64,000 bases of DNA from Leadbetterella sp. (lineage in GTDB: Bacteria > Bacteroidota > Bacteroidia > Cytophagales > Spirosomataceae): assembly GCA_019638185.1 (NCBI GenBank), contig JAHBUH010000017.1, forward strand, positions 35,130 to 99,129, in the 5' to 3' direction. Within the stretch, counting starts at the first letter, position 1; every line of letters starts with the position of its first letter. The position numbers and the translations under genes were made by a program. The notes beneath the pieces are model-generated. The model was not told where the DNA came from, did not search any database, and saw nothing but the letters and a program-made list of their open reading frames with translations. This document shows, piece after piece, positions 35,617 to 44,318 of the stretch.

Positions 35617-35779
35617 CTGTAGGAGGGGGAGTCGAACCGCCCACGATGCAGTTAGCCTTAGTGCAAATTTTGGTGGTCAACCCCAGTCGAGACTAAACCG
35701 TTCGGCTTACACTATGTTTATCCTGTGATCATCACCCCCGAGACAGGAGGGCACGGCTGCCAGTTTCGTCATCCTACAG
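35617..35779 (-). ncRNA. tRNA-like stand-alone RNA of about 163 nt
   Basis: The gap 35505-35953 has no gene but holds this element. On the minus strand: an 8-bp end helix, CTGTAGGA (35779-35772) with TCCTACAG (35624-35617); a D-arm-like hairpin with the conserved TGG in its loop (35769-35753); a hairpin CCCTC/GGGGG with a 7-nt loop (35751-35735); and a T-arm-like hairpin with loop TTCGACT (35636-35630) and one mismatch. About 90 nt replace the variable arm, including a helix of 35707-35714 with 35659-35666. No CCA is encoded. A promoter box and two terminators bracket it. It is too short for tmRNA and has no tag frame. It may be a degenerate tRNA or a separate RNA class. Confidence 0.55.
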
Positions 35780-35815
35780 TATCGTTTTCGTTAACCCGCC
35801 GTTCGAATTACAGTG

Positions 35816-35847
35816 CAAAGATAAGCGCTTTATTTGAATTTTTAAAA
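35816..35847 (-). promoter_or_regulatory. Predicted promoter of the tRNA-like RNA
   Basis: On the minus strand, TTTT (35847-35844), a 20-bp spacer and an exact -7 TATCTTTG (35823-35816). The expected transcript start is near 35809, giving a leader of about 30 nt before the end helix. Confidence 0.55.
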
Positions 35848-35889
35848 ACTGTATCAAAAAAAAATTATAATTTAAGATTATGTATAGAA

Positions 35890-35897
35890 TATATTTG
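35890..35897 (+). promoter_or_regulatory. -7 promoter box for the second Lrp gene
   Basis: TATATTTG is an exact TAnnTTTG match about 57 bp before the start codon. The surrounding 100 bp is very A/T-rich, so chance matches are likely here. Confidence 0.35.
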
Positions 35898-35953
35898 TAT
35901 TTGCAGAATATTATTTAATTTCGGGCATTGGTAAAAACTAATAACTAAATAAC

Positions 35954-36412
35954 ATGAAAGAAAATATTGATGAAACCGACTATAAGATATTGAGAATACT
36001 CCTGGACGATGCGAAATTGTCGTACCAGGAGATCGGTGAGAAGGTGAACCTGTCTCAGGGAGCCGTACATGCCCGGGTGAAAAAAATGGAGAATTCCGGG
36101 ATTATTGTGGGAAGCAGCATAAAGATAGATGTAAAACGACTGGGCTGGGATATTTCAGCGTTTTTAGGTATATTTCTGGAAAAACCGGAGCTGTATGACC
36201 ATGCTAAGAATGAACTCATGGAAATCCCTGAAGTGGTAAGCATTAACTATACTACCGGAAATTACAGTATGTTTGTAAAACTGGTTTGCCGCGATACCAC
36301 CCATCTGCGCGATGTGCTGGCCGAGCGGATCCAGAAGCTGCCCGGCATTCAGCGTACAGAGACCATCATTTCCCTGGACGAGTCGCTAAACCGGTCGGCC
36401 CCCTTAATTTAA
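35954..36412 (+). CDS. Lrp/AsnC-family transcriptional regulator (second copy)
   Basis: A 152-residue regulator: HTH at about 5-60 (DETDYKILRILLDDAKLSYQEIGEKVNLSQGAVHARVKKM) and a RAM domain after it. It differs from the copy at 21.1 kb in recognition-helix residues (LSQGAVHARVKKM against LTTTPVHERIKRL), so the two should bind different sites. It lies 5 bp before the DUF1460 gene and may regulate or be cotranscribed with that operon. Confidence 0.93.
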   Translation: MKENIDETDYKILRILLDDAKLSYQEIGEKVNLSQGAVHARVKKMENSGIIVGSSIKIDVKRLGWDISAFLGIFLEKPELYDHAKNELMEIPEVVSINYTTGNYSMFVKLVCRDTTHLRDVLAERIQKLPGIQRTETIISLDESLNRSAPLI

Positions 36413-36417
36413 CAGTT

Positions 36418-37212
36418 ATGAGAATCTTTTTTTTGAGTTTACTGATCTGCTTTTCCGCATCGGCCCAGGAGTCGGCCCTGAAAATACTGCAGACCCCTCC
36501 TAAGGAAAAGCTGAACAAGACCATCCTGGATGTGGCCGGGCAGTTCCTGGGCAAGCCTTACGTACCGGCCACACTGGAAAAAATACCGGAGGCGCTGGTG
36601 GTGAACCTGGAGGAGTTTGACTGCTTCACCCTGGTAGAAAATGTACTGGCGCTGTCTTTGGCCAAGCATAACGCCGAAGCAGGCCTGGACGTGTACCGCG
36701 AGTACCTGCAGCTGCTGCGGTATCGTGACGGGGTGATTGACGGGTATCCCTCCCGCATGCATTATTTTACCGACTGGGCCCGGCAGGCCACGGATAACGG
36801 TATCCTGGTGAATATCACGGAAGAAGTGGGGGAGGTGCAGGAGAAGCCCATCGACTTCATGTCGGCTAACCGCCGGCTTTACCCCGCCCTGGCTACCGAT
36901 GACAAAGCCCTGGCGGCGATCGTAAGCACGGAGAAAGCCCTGAATGAGCATCCTTTTTACTATGTCCCGAAAAGTAAATTCAGTGCGGTGGAAGACCAGA
37001 TCGAAGACGGAGACATTATAGCCTTTACTTCGGTGGTGAAAGGACTGGATGTGAACCACGAAGGTTTTGCTATCCGGAAAGGCGGGAAGCTGTACCTGCT
37101 GCATGCCTCCCTGGACGAGAAAAAGGTGATTATTTCAAAAGAAACCCTGCAGCAGTACCTGGAGCGGATCAAGAAACACTCCGGGATCCTGATCTTCAGA
37201 CCTACCCGATAA
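36418..37212 (+). CDS. DUF1460 protein, predicted N-acetylmuramoyl-L-alanine amidase
   Basis: A 264-residue exported protein of the DUF1460 family (NlpC/P60-like fold), structural members of which are proposed cell-wall amidases. The signal peptide (1 to about 16, SASAQ) is followed by EEFDCFTLVENVLAL with the candidate catalytic Cys, YPSRMHYFTDW, and a late NHEGFAIRK-G-LYLLHAS segment with the candidate His. The frame is open from 36286, but ATG 36418 gives the signal. It directly abuts pepP. Confidence 0.88.
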   Translation: MRIFFLSLLICFSASAQESALKILQTPPKEKLNKTILDVAGQFLGKPYVPATLEKIPEALVVNLEEFDCFTLVENVLALSLAKHNAEAGLDVYREYLQLLRYRDGVIDGYPSRMHYFTDWARQATDNGILVNITEEVGEVQEKPIDFMSANRRLYPALATDDKALAAIVSTEKALNEHPFYYVPKSKFSAVEDQIEDGDIIAFTSVVKGLDVNHEGFAIRKGGKLYLLHASLDEKKVIISKETLQQYLERIKKHSGILIFRPTR

Positions 37213-38484
37213 ATGAATACGCGATATCACCGGATGAGCAGCGAGGTATTCGCGCTGAACCGTAAAAAATACCTGGACCAGATGCCTGACGGCTCCGTTT
37301 CGGTTTTTGCCGGTAATGACCCCCTGCCCGCTAATGCAGACGGCACCTACGGCTTCATTCAGAACAGCACTTTCTTTTACCTCAGCGGTATAGACCAGGA
37401 AGACGGCTACCTGGTACTGGTCAAGGGAGGGGGCGAGTGGCTTTTTATCCCGGAGACCTCCGAGCTGATCCGGATCTGGGACGGCGACAAGCTGGATAAA
37501 GAAGAAGCCCGTGCGGTATCCGGTATTGAGAATGTGCATTGGCTGGAAGATTTCTGGGAAATACTGGATAAGCAGGTAACGGGGAAACCCGAGGCCTGGC
37601 TCCACTGCGATACCACGCAGCTGAGTAAATTCAGATCATTCCGGTCCAAAGAAAAATGGCTGACGGATCAGTTCCGGGATAAGTACCCCCAGACCGAGGT
37701 GAGAAACCCGGAGAAGATCATTAACCAGCTGCGGCTTTTCAAGGCGGAAAGTGAGCAGACCGCCCTGAAAAAGGCCATAGATATCACGCATAAAGGCCTG
37801 CTGCGGGTCGCCCGCTTCACTGAGCCGGGGAAATATGAGTTTGAGATAGCGGCCGAGATCACGCACGAGTTTATGATTAACCGCTCCCGTTTTCATTCCT
37901 TTATGCCTATTGTGGCTTCGGGCGCTAACAGCTGCGTGCTGCATTATGTGGATAATAACCGGCGCTGCGAAGACGGGGAGCTGGTGCTGATCGACTTTGG
38001 CGCGGAATACGGAAATTACAAGGCCGATATGACCCGCACCCTGCCCGTGAACGGGAAGTTTAGCGGCCGGCAGGCAGAAGTGTACGCCTCGGTGCTACAC
38101 GTGATGAAAAGCCTGAAAAAGCTGATGGTAAACGGTAATACCGTCATTAACCTGAAACAGGAAGCCCTGGACCTGACGGGAAAGGAACTGGTAAAACTGG
38201 GGCTGGTCAGCGCCTCTGAGCTGAAAAACAGCCCGGAGGTGATCACGAAATACCTGCCGCACGGGGTGTCGCATTCGCTGGGCATTGATGTGCATGACGT
38301 GGGTGACCGCAGCACGCTCTTTGCTCCGGGCATGGTGCTGACCCTGGAACCCGGCATTTATATCCGGGAAGAAGGCATAGGCATCCGCCTGGAAAATGAC
38401 ATCCTGATCACGGAATCAGGTAATACGGACCTGATGGCGCAGGTGCCGCTGGAGATGGAAGAGATAGAACAGATGATGAGTTAA
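37213..38484 (+). CDS. pepP: Xaa-Pro aminopeptidase (aminopeptidase P)
   Basis: A 423-residue metallopeptidase that removes the N-terminal residue before proline. The N-terminal AMP_N domain (about 1-165) has FAGND--PAN-D-TY-F-QNS-F-YLSG; the pita-bread catalytic domain (about 185-423) carries the dinuclear metal ligands in LIDFGAEYGNYKADMTR (two Asp), HGVSHSLGIDVHDVG (His), LEPGIY (Glu) and IRLEND (Glu). It begins at the base after the DUF1460 stop, so the two are likely coupled. Confidence 0.95.
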   Translation: MNTRYHRMSSEVFALNRKKYLDQMPDGSVSVFAGNDPLPANADGTYGFIQNSTFFYLSGIDQEDGYLVLVKGGGEWLFIPETSELIRIWDGDKLDKEEARAVSGIENVHWLEDFWEILDKQVTGKPEAWLHCDTTQLSKFRSFRSKEKWLTDQFRDKYPQTEVRNPEKIINQLRLFKAESEQTALKKAIDITHKGLLRVARFTEPGKYEFEIAAEITHEFMINRSRFHSFMPIVASGANSCVLHYVDNNRRCEDGELVLIDFGAEYGNYKADMTRTLPVNGKFSGRQAEVYASVLHVMKSLKKLMVNGNTVINLKQEALDLTGKELVKLGLVSASELKNSPEVITKYLPHGVSHSLGIDVHDVGDRSTLFAPGMVLTLEPGIYIREEGIGIRLENDILITESGNTDLMAQVPLEMEEIEQMMS

Positions 38485-38503
38485 AAACCTTACACGTATA
38501 AAC

Positions 38504-38920
38504 ATGAGTACTTCAAAAATCAACTACCTCGGCGGCCTGAGCACCGAGGCTACGCATTTAAAATCAGGAAAGACCATTGAAACCGATGCACCGGTAGACA
38601 ATAACGGCAAAGGCGAAGCCTTTTCCCCCACGGACCTGGCGGCCACCTCTCTGGGCGCCTGCGCCATCACCGTGATGAGCATTGCGGCCGAAAAGGCCGG
38701 GCATGAGTTTCGCGGCAGCGAGGTCAGCATCACCAAGGTTATGAGTGCCGATGCACCCCGCCGGATCAGTAAAGTGGTGGCTGAATTTACCCTCCGGAGC
38801 GAGCCCACCCTTAGCGCCGAAGAAAAGGAAAGGTACGAGCGGGTAGGACGGAACTGCCCCGTGGCCCTGAGCCTGCACCCGGATATCGAGCAGGAAATGA
38901 TCTTTAACTGGCAAAACTAA
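38504..38920 (+). CDS. OsmC-family protein
   Basis: A 138-residue protein of the OsmC/Ohr family, thiol peroxidases for organic hydroperoxides. The central motif SPTDLAATSLGACAITVMSIAAEKAG contains one of the two redox Cys; the second is in RNCPVALSL. A loop near residue 30 (DNNGKGEAFSPTD) is typical of the YhfA-like branch. Its stop overlaps the xer start by one base (TAATG), so expression is coupled. Confidence 0.93.
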   Translation: MSTSKINYLGGLSTEATHLKSGKTIETDAPVDNNGKGEAFSPTDLAATSLGACAITVMSIAAEKAGHEFRGSEVSITKVMSADAPRRISKVVAEFTLRSEPTLSAEEKERYERVGRNCPVALSLHPDIEQEMIFNWQN

Positions 38921-39810
38921 TGCTCTGGCCGGAAGCCCTGCCTGCTTTTAAGAATTTTCTCAAGCTGGAAAGGGGCCTGGCGGAAAACTCGGTGGAGTCT
39001 TACCTCCGGGATATCGCCAAGCTGGCCTCTTTCCTGCAGGAGGGCGTGGCGCCGGAGGCGGTTTCGGAAGAAGATATTCACCGCTTCCTGGCCTTCCTGA
39101 CCGATATAGGCATGTCTTCCACTTCCCAGGCCCGGATCCTCAGCGGGCTGAAGGCTTTTTTTGAGTTTCTGCGGATAGAGCGTCGCCGGGATACCGATCC
39201 CACTTACCTGATCGCCGCGCCACGGCTGACCCGGAAGCTGCCTGAGGTGCTGCAGGTATCGGAGATCGAAGACATGCTGGGCTGTATAGACCATTCCACG
39301 CCGGAAGGTACCCGGAACCGGGCCATCCTGGAGGTGATGTACAGTTCCGGCCTGCGGGTTTCGGAGCTCACCGAGCTGAAGATCACGCAGTGTCACTTTG
39401 AGGAAGGCTATCTGCTGGTGGTGGGCAAGGGCAGTAAAGCCCGGCTGGTGCCTGTAGGCAGCGCCGCCATTAAGTACTCGGAGATCTACCTGGAAGAGGT
39501 CCGGAAACGGATGGACGTGAAGAAGGGTTTTGAGGACCACCTCTTCCTGAACCGGCGGGGCGCGGCCCTGAGCCGGGTCATGGTTTTTTATGTGGTCAGG
39601 GACCTGGCTGAAAAAGCAGGTATTCAAAAGAGCATTTCACCCCACACCCTGCGGCACAGTTTTGCCACGCACCTGGTGGAGGGCGGTGCTGACCTCCGGG
39701 CCGTACAGGAAATGCTGGGGCATGAATCCATCACCACTACCGAGATTTATACGCACCTGGACCGGGCTTACCTACAGCAGACCCTGAAGGAATTTCACCC
39801 CCGGGCGTAG
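38920..39810 (+). CDS. Tyrosine recombinase XerC/XerD
   Basis: A 296-residue recombinase that resolves chromosome dimers at dif with its partner. The N-terminal SAM-like core-binding domain (about 1-90) has FLKLERGLAENSVESYLRD; the catalytic domain (about 110-296) has SGLRVSEL (Arg), a Lys in VVGKGSKAR, HTLRHSFATHL (His, Arg), LGHESITTTEIYTHL (His, Tyr). The sequence fits the chromosomal XerD type better than an integrase. A second Xer is not in the window. Confidence 0.9.
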   Translation: MLWPEALPAFKNFLKLERGLAENSVESYLRDIAKLASFLQEGVAPEAVSEEDIHRFLAFLTDIGMSSTSQARILSGLKAFFEFLRIERRRDTDPTYLIAAPRLTRKLPEVLQVSEIEDMLGCIDHSTPEGTRNRAILEVMYSSGLRVSELTELKITQCHFEEGYLLVVGKGSKARLVPVGSAAIKYSEIYLEEVRKRMDVKKGFEDHLFLNRRGAALSRVMVFYVVRDLAEKAGIQKSISPHTLRHSFATHLVEGGADLRAVQEMLGHESITTTEIYTHLDRAYLQQTLKEFHPRA

Positions 39811-39862
39811 GTAGCTGCGAAATTTCATTGTAATTTTAGGCGTCAATTAACCTCATCATTAT

Positions 39863-41200
39863 ATGAAAATTACATTCTTTACCATACTTATCCTTCTCTC
39901 ATTCGGGTTCAGTGTCCATGCCCAGCAGACGGCCTCAGACTATTTTGATTCAGGAGTCAGTAAAAGCCGGTCAGGCGATTACCTGGGTTCCATAGCGGCT
40001 TTCAGCTCGGCTATCTCCATGAATCCCGAGAATCCCCGGAGCTATTTTAACCGCGGGCTGGCTAAACAGGCCCTGAAAGATCACCGGGGCGCCATATCTG
40101 ATTTTGATAAAGCCATCCAGCTGGCACCGAAAGACGCCCTGAGTTTTCACTACCGCGCCATCAGCCGGAGCAGCCAGGACGATAACCGCGGTGCCGTGCA
40201 GGATTTTAATACGTCTATTGAGCTGTCGCCCAATGACCCCCTGTCTTACCTGCAGCGCGGGGTGCTTTTTGCGAAGCTGAATGACCTCAGCCTGGCTATC
40301 CGTGATTTTAATAAGGTGATTGACCTGGGGCCCGGCACTACCGAAAAGTTCCAGGCATATTACTCCCGCGGGCTTTGCAAGGCCAAGCTGGGTGATTTCA
40401 AGGGGGCCATTACTGATTATTCTTCCGCCATTGAGACAAACGCCAAGCACCCACAGCCTTTCCTGGAAAGGGGCCGGAACGCCATCCGGGTGGAAGATTA
40501 CGAGCGGGCCGTAGCTGACCTGACGGAGTCCCTGAAGATGGATGCCCAGAATGCCGATCCCTATTACCTGCGCGGGTTTGCGAAATCCCGCCTGAAAGAC
40601 TATAACGGCGCCCGAACTGATTTTGACAATGCCCTGCGGATAGACCCGGCCCTGAAAGAAGCCTATTACGGCAGGGGTTTTGTCCTGGCCATGCTCTCTA
40701 ACACCAAGGGGGCCGTGACGGATCTGGATCGTATCCTGGACTCCAAAACCTCTAATAAGGAACAGAAAACCCAGTATGTGACCATTCCCAAGAGCCAGCT
40801 GGACAGGCTGCGGGATGCGGTAGTCACCCGGGTGATCATTCCCGATCTTTCGGAAGACCTTTCAGAAGGCTATTTTGTGCGGGGCTATGCGCAGATGAAA
40901 TCGGGCAGCATGAAAGAGGCTCTGACCGACCTGAATAAATCCATTGAGATCAATCCCATCTACCCTGAGGCGTATTTTGTGCGGGGGCTGGTGCGGTCTT
41001 CCATGGGGCTGCAGCCGGAGTCGGTGATCGACTTTGGAAATGCCATCAAGCTGAAGCCTGACTATGCCGAAGCATTTTATGTAAGGGGCCTGATCAAGAC
41101 CTCTACCGGCGATACAAACGCCGGGTGTATAGACCTGAGCAGGGCAGGCGAGCTGGGCTATGCCAACGCCTACACCCTGATCAAGGATTACTGTAACTGA
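39863..41200 (+). CDS. Secreted tetratricopeptide-repeat protein
   Basis: A 445-residue protein with a signal peptide (1 to about 20, ending VHAQQ) and about ten TPR units of 34 residues that fill the chain: repeated PYY-RG-AK--LKDY-GA--DF--A--IDP patterns. A non-TPR insert lies near residues 290-330. The last unit ends with a Sel1-like LSRAGELGYANAYTLIKDYC. TPR scaffolds mediate protein contacts in the periplasm; the partner is unknown. Convergent and abutting with amn. Confidence 0.9.
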   Translation: MKITFFTILILLSFGFSVHAQQTASDYFDSGVSKSRSGDYLGSIAAFSSAISMNPENPRSYFNRGLAKQALKDHRGAISDFDKAIQLAPKDALSFHYRAISRSSQDDNRGAVQDFNTSIELSPNDPLSYLQRGVLFAKLNDLSLAIRDFNKVIDLGPGTTEKFQAYYSRGLCKAKLGDFKGAITDYSSAIETNAKHPQPFLERGRNAIRVEDYERAVADLTESLKMDAQNADPYYLRGFAKSRLKDYNGARTDFDNALRIDPALKEAYYGRGFVLAMLSNTKGAVTDLDRILDSKTSNKEQKTQYVTIPKSQLDRLRDAVVTRVIIPDLSEDLSEGYFVRGYAQMKSGSMKEALTDLNKSIEINPIYPEAYFVRGLVRSSMGLQPESVIDFGNAIKLKPDYAEAFYVRGLIKTSTGDTNAGCIDLSRAGELGYANAYTLIKDYCN

Positions 41201-41974
41201 TCAGTTTTCGTACCGCAGGTGTTTCACAGATTCACCTGAGTTAGCCAGCTCATCCAGGGCATCTATCCCGATCTGGAGATGTTTCTCCACGAAAGACGAA
41301 GTGATCTTTTTGTCGCTGGCTTCGGTTTTTACGCCCTCAGGGGTCATGGGGTTATCGGATACCAGCAGCAGCGCTCCGTGGGGAATGGAATTCATGAAGC
41401 CTACGATGAAGATGGTGGCTGTTTCCATGTCAATGCCCATGGCGCGGATCTCCAGCAGGTAATTTTTGAACTCCTCATCGTGCTCCCAGACGCGGCGGTT
41501 AGTAGTGTACACGGTGCCGGTCCAGTAGTCCATCTTGTGCTTAATGATCATTTCCGATACCGAGCGCTGAAGACGGAAAGAAGGCAGGGCCGGGATCTCC
41601 GGTTTGGCGTAGTCGTTACTGGTACCCTCACCGCGGATGGCGGCTATAGGCAGGATGAAGTCGCCCAGGGCGGTCTTTTTCAGCCCTCCGCATTTGCCCA
41701 GGAACAGCACCGCTTTAGGCTCTATGGCGGTCAGGAGGTCCATTACGGTAGCGGCCATGGGGCTGCCCATCCCGAAGTTAATGATGGTGATGTTCCCGGC
41801 GGATGCCGTCTGCATGGCGTTATTCTTTCCGCGGATCTCTACCTTGTATTTTTGGGCAAAAATCTCCACGTAATTGGAAAAGTTAGTCAGCAGGATATAG
41901 GGCCGAAATTCCTCTAAAGGGGTACCGGTGTAGCGGGGTAACCAGTTTTGTACGATCTGTTCTTTTGTCTGCAT
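41201..41974 (-). CDS. amn: AMP nucleosidase
   Basis: A 257-residue enzyme that splits AMP to adenine and ribose-5-phosphate. It is the short form found in Bacteroidota (E. coli Amn is nearly twice as long, with an extra N-terminal domain). The phosphorylase-fold motifs are present: INFGMGSPMAATVMDLL, VLFLGKCGGLK, GDFILPIAAIRGEGTSNDY and AMGIDMETATIF (with the nucleoside-binding Met-Glu), then SDNPMTPEG. Confidence 0.92.
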   Translation of the reverse strand: MQTKEQIVQNWLPRYTGTPLEEFRPYILLTNFSNYVEIFAQKYKVEIRGKNNAMQTASAGNITIINFGMGSPMAATVMDLLTAIEPKAVLFLGKCGGLKKTALGDFILPIAAIRGEGTSNDYAKPEIPALPSFRLQRSVSEMIIKHKMDYWTGTVYTTNRRVWEHDEEFKNYLLEIRAMGIDMETATIFIVGFMNSIPHGALLLVSDNPMTPEGVKTEASDKKITSSFVEKHLQIGIDALDELANSGESVKHLRYEN

Positions 41975-41981
41975 ATATTTG
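41974..41981 (+). promoter_or_regulatory. -7 promoter box for the HsdR-N-like gene
   Basis: TATATTTG is an exact TAnnTTTG match. A TTTG lies at 41947-41950 with a 23-bp spacer, which is longer than usual. It sits at the start of the amn gene on the other strand. Confidence 0.35.
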
Positions 41982-42034
41982 TGTTATAATCTGAATATTG
42001 AAGAGTACAACCAAGATCTGAGTAAAATAGTTCA

Positions 42035-42460
42035 GTGAAAAGTCTTAAAACAAAAACCGAGGACGGTATCACCTACGTATATGATATCATCCGGAAGAAA
42101 TACCTGGTGCTGACCCCGGAAGAAAAAGTGCGTCAGACCTTCCTGCATTTCCTGGTTTCAGAGCTGGGATTCCCGGCCAGCCTGATCCGTACGGAGCTGG
42201 GTACCCGTTACCATGCCCTGGCTAAAAGAACGGATATCCTGGTGTTTGATAAAACAGGACAGCCTTACATGCTGGTAGAATGTAAGGCTGCCGATGTAAA
42301 AATATCCGCTAAGGTCATTGAGCAGGCCAGCCGGTATAACCGGACACTGAAGGCCCCGTATTTATGCGTCACAAACGGCCGGAACACGTATTGCTTCCGG
42401 ATTGATTTTGAAAGCGGGGATACTACGCAGCTGGAATCGTTGCCGAATCCGGGCCTTTAA
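42035..42460 (+). CDS. HsdR N-terminal-like (HSDR_N_2) small protein
   Basis: A 141-residue protein that corresponds to the N-terminal nuclease-like domain of type I restriction HsdR but stands alone. It carries a PD-(D/E)xK pattern: Asp in RTDILVFD and the ECKA pair in MLVECKAADV. The rest of HsdR (helicase, HsdS, HsdM) is absent here. Such solitary forms are widespread in Bacteroidota with unknown role, so it should not be read as a restriction system. Start is GTG 42035. Confidence 0.87.
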   Translation: MKSLKTKTEDGITYVYDIIRKKYLVLTPEEKVRQTFLHFLVSELGFPASLIRTELGTRYHALAKRTDILVFDKTGQPYMLVECKAADVKISAKVIEQASRYNRTLKAPYLCVTNGRNTYCFRIDFESGDTTQLESLPNPGL

Positions 42461-42478
42461 TAATTAACCATTGAAAAA

Positions 42479-44242
42479 TTATCCCAAATCCAATTCCTTC
42501 CCGATTGCCGCCACTTTCTCCTTCAGGGATTCCAGGGTGGAATTAAATTCCGCTTTGCTTTTCAGCTTGCCTTTTACGCCGATATAGAACTTGATCTTGG
42601 GCTCGGTTCCTGATGGCCGGCAGGTGAATTTCGTGCCGTCTGCGGTAAAGAACTGCAGTACGTTAGAAGACTCGATGCCCAGCTTTCCGGAAGGGATATC
42701 AGTCACTTCACCGGTCTTCAGGTCGGTTCTTTTCAGAGCCTTGAAGTCGTCCATCCGGATTACGCGTGAGCCGCCGATGGTCTTGGGTGGAGTGCTTCTG
42801 AAATCAGCCATCATCTGCTGGATCTCTTCCGCACCGGTTTTTCCTTTCTTGGTCACGGAGATCAGGCCTTCGTAGTAGAAGCCGAACTGCTTATACATTT
42901 CAGCCAGGAAGTCAAAGAGGGAAATGCCTTTTTGTTTGGCAAAGGCCGTCAGCTCGGCTATCATGGCGCAGCTGGCTATGGCGTCTTTATCCCGCACTTT
43001 ATCACCGATCAGGTAGCCGTAGCTCTCCTCGCCACCACCAATGAAGATTTCGCGGCCCTCGGTTTCCCGGATCACCTGGGCTATGTACTTGAAGCCGGTG
43101 AGTGTATTGTAGCACTTAACGCCGGCTTTTTCCGCCATGGCGTCTATGAGGTCAGTGGTCACAATGGTCTTGCAGACAAACTCCTTGCCCGTCAGCCGGC
43201 CGGCCTTTTTCCAGGCTTTCAGCAGGTAATAGATGATCAGACTGGCGGCCTGGTTACCGTTCAGCAGCTGCCATTCGCCTTCGGGGTTTTTGATGCCCAT
43301 ACCCACGCGGTCAGAGTCCGGGTCAGTAGCAATCACCAGGTCGGCATCAATCTCCCGTGCCAGGTCCAGGGCTTTGCTCATGGCCTCTTTTTCTTCGGGG
43401 TTCGGGTACACCACGGTAGGGAAGTTTCCGTCCGGCGTAGCCTGGGATTCCACCACGGTCACGTTCTCAAAGCCCAGCTGGGCCAGGGCCGGCGGCACCA
43501 TGGTGATGCCGGTTCCGTGAATGGGGCTGTAGACGATCTTCAGGTCTTTCTGCTTCCGTACCATCCGCGGTGACACGGTGATGCTTTTTACCGCCTTCAG
43601 GTATTTTTTATCCAGGACCTCACCGATCATCTTGATCCGTTTCTTCACGCCCCTGAATTTGATGTCCTTCACGTTCGTGATGGCGTTTACTTCCGCCACG
43701 ATGTTCTTATCGTGCGGGGCTACCACCTGTGAGCCGTCCGTCCAGTACACCTTGTAACCGTTATACTCGCGCGGGTTATGAGACGCGGTGATCACGATGC
43801 CCGACTGGCAGCCCAGTTCGCGCACGGTAAAAGACAACTGGGGCGTAGGCCGCAGTGCCTTGTAAAGGTAGACGGTGATGCCGTTAGCCGAAAGAATATC
43901 GGCAGCGATCTGTCCGAATTCAGGCGAGAAATTCCGGCTGTCGTAAGCAATGGCCACTTTGATCTCCTGGTCTGTAAATACCTTATTCAGATAATTGGCT
44001 AAACCCTGTGTAGCAGCTCCTACGGTGTATTTATTCATTCGGTTACTGCCTACACCCAATTCGCCTCGCATCCCTCCGGTACCAAACTCCAGGTTTTTGT
44101 AAAAGGAGTCTGTCAGCTGGGTAACATTCCCCGAATCAATGAGCGCATTGATCTTGTCTTTGGTTTCCTGGTCGTATTTACCTCTGAGCCAGGTTTTGAT
44201 GTTCTTTTCCGTAGTAGAATCTAATCTAAGGTTTTTTAACAT
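42479..44242 (-). CDS. Phosphosugar mutase (phosphoglucomutase/phosphomannomutase)
   Basis: A 587-residue alpha-D-phosphohexomutase. The four domains are visible: the active serine in GIVITASHNPREYNGYKVYW, the metal-binding loop DPDSDRVG, the sugar-binding loop GGGEESYGYL and the phosphate-binding CRPSGTEPKIKFY. It interconverts hexose-1-phosphate and hexose-6-phosphate (glucose or mannose; the PgcA type is favoured by length). It is preceded by a small membrane-protein gene on the same strand, from which a terminator separates it. Confidence 0.94.
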   Translation of the reverse strand: MLKNLRLDSTTEKNIKTWLRGKYDQETKDKINALIDSGNVTQLTDSFYKNLEFGTGGMRGELGVGSNRMNKYTVGAATQGLANYLNKVFTDQEIKVAIAYDSRNFSPEFGQIAADILSANGITVYLYKALRPTPQLSFTVRELGCQSGIVITASHNPREYNGYKVYWTDGSQVVAPHDKNIVAEVNAITNVKDIKFRGVKKRIKMIGEVLDKKYLKAVKSITVSPRMVRKQKDLKIVYSPIHGTGITMVPPALAQLGFENVTVVESQATPDGNFPTVVYPNPEEKEAMSKALDLAREIDADLVIATDPDSDRVGMGIKNPEGEWQLLNGNQAASLIIYYLLKAWKKAGRLTGKEFVCKTIVTTDLIDAMAEKAGVKCYNTLTGFKYIAQVIRETEGREIFIGGGEESYGYLIGDKVRDKDAIASCAMIAELTAFAKQKGISLFDFLAEMYKQFGFYYEGLISVTKKGKTGAEEIQQMMADFRSTPPKTIGGSRVIRMDDFKALKRTDLKTGEVTDIPSGKLGIESSNVLQFFTADGTKFTCRPSGTEPKIKFYIGVKGKLKSKAEFNSTLESLKEKVAAIGKELDLG

Positions 44243-44318
44243 TTCACAGAATTTTTAGGAGTATAACTATTGGTTTCGGTTAGAGAAATAACCCATATTC
44301 CTGTAAATATAAAAGAAA

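Noticed and set aside
35617-35779. tmRNA (ssrA) as an explanation of the tRNA-like RNA
   Set aside because: Length is less than half of a normal tmRNA and no peptide-tag frame ending in an AA-stop pattern is found.
35725-35934. Open frame of 69 codons overlapping the tRNA-like RNA
   Set aside because: It runs through the RNA and its promoter on the other strand and has no supporting start or family.
42035-42460. A type I restriction-modification system
   Set aside because: Only the N-terminal HsdR-like domain is present; no hsdM, hsdS or helicase part nearby.
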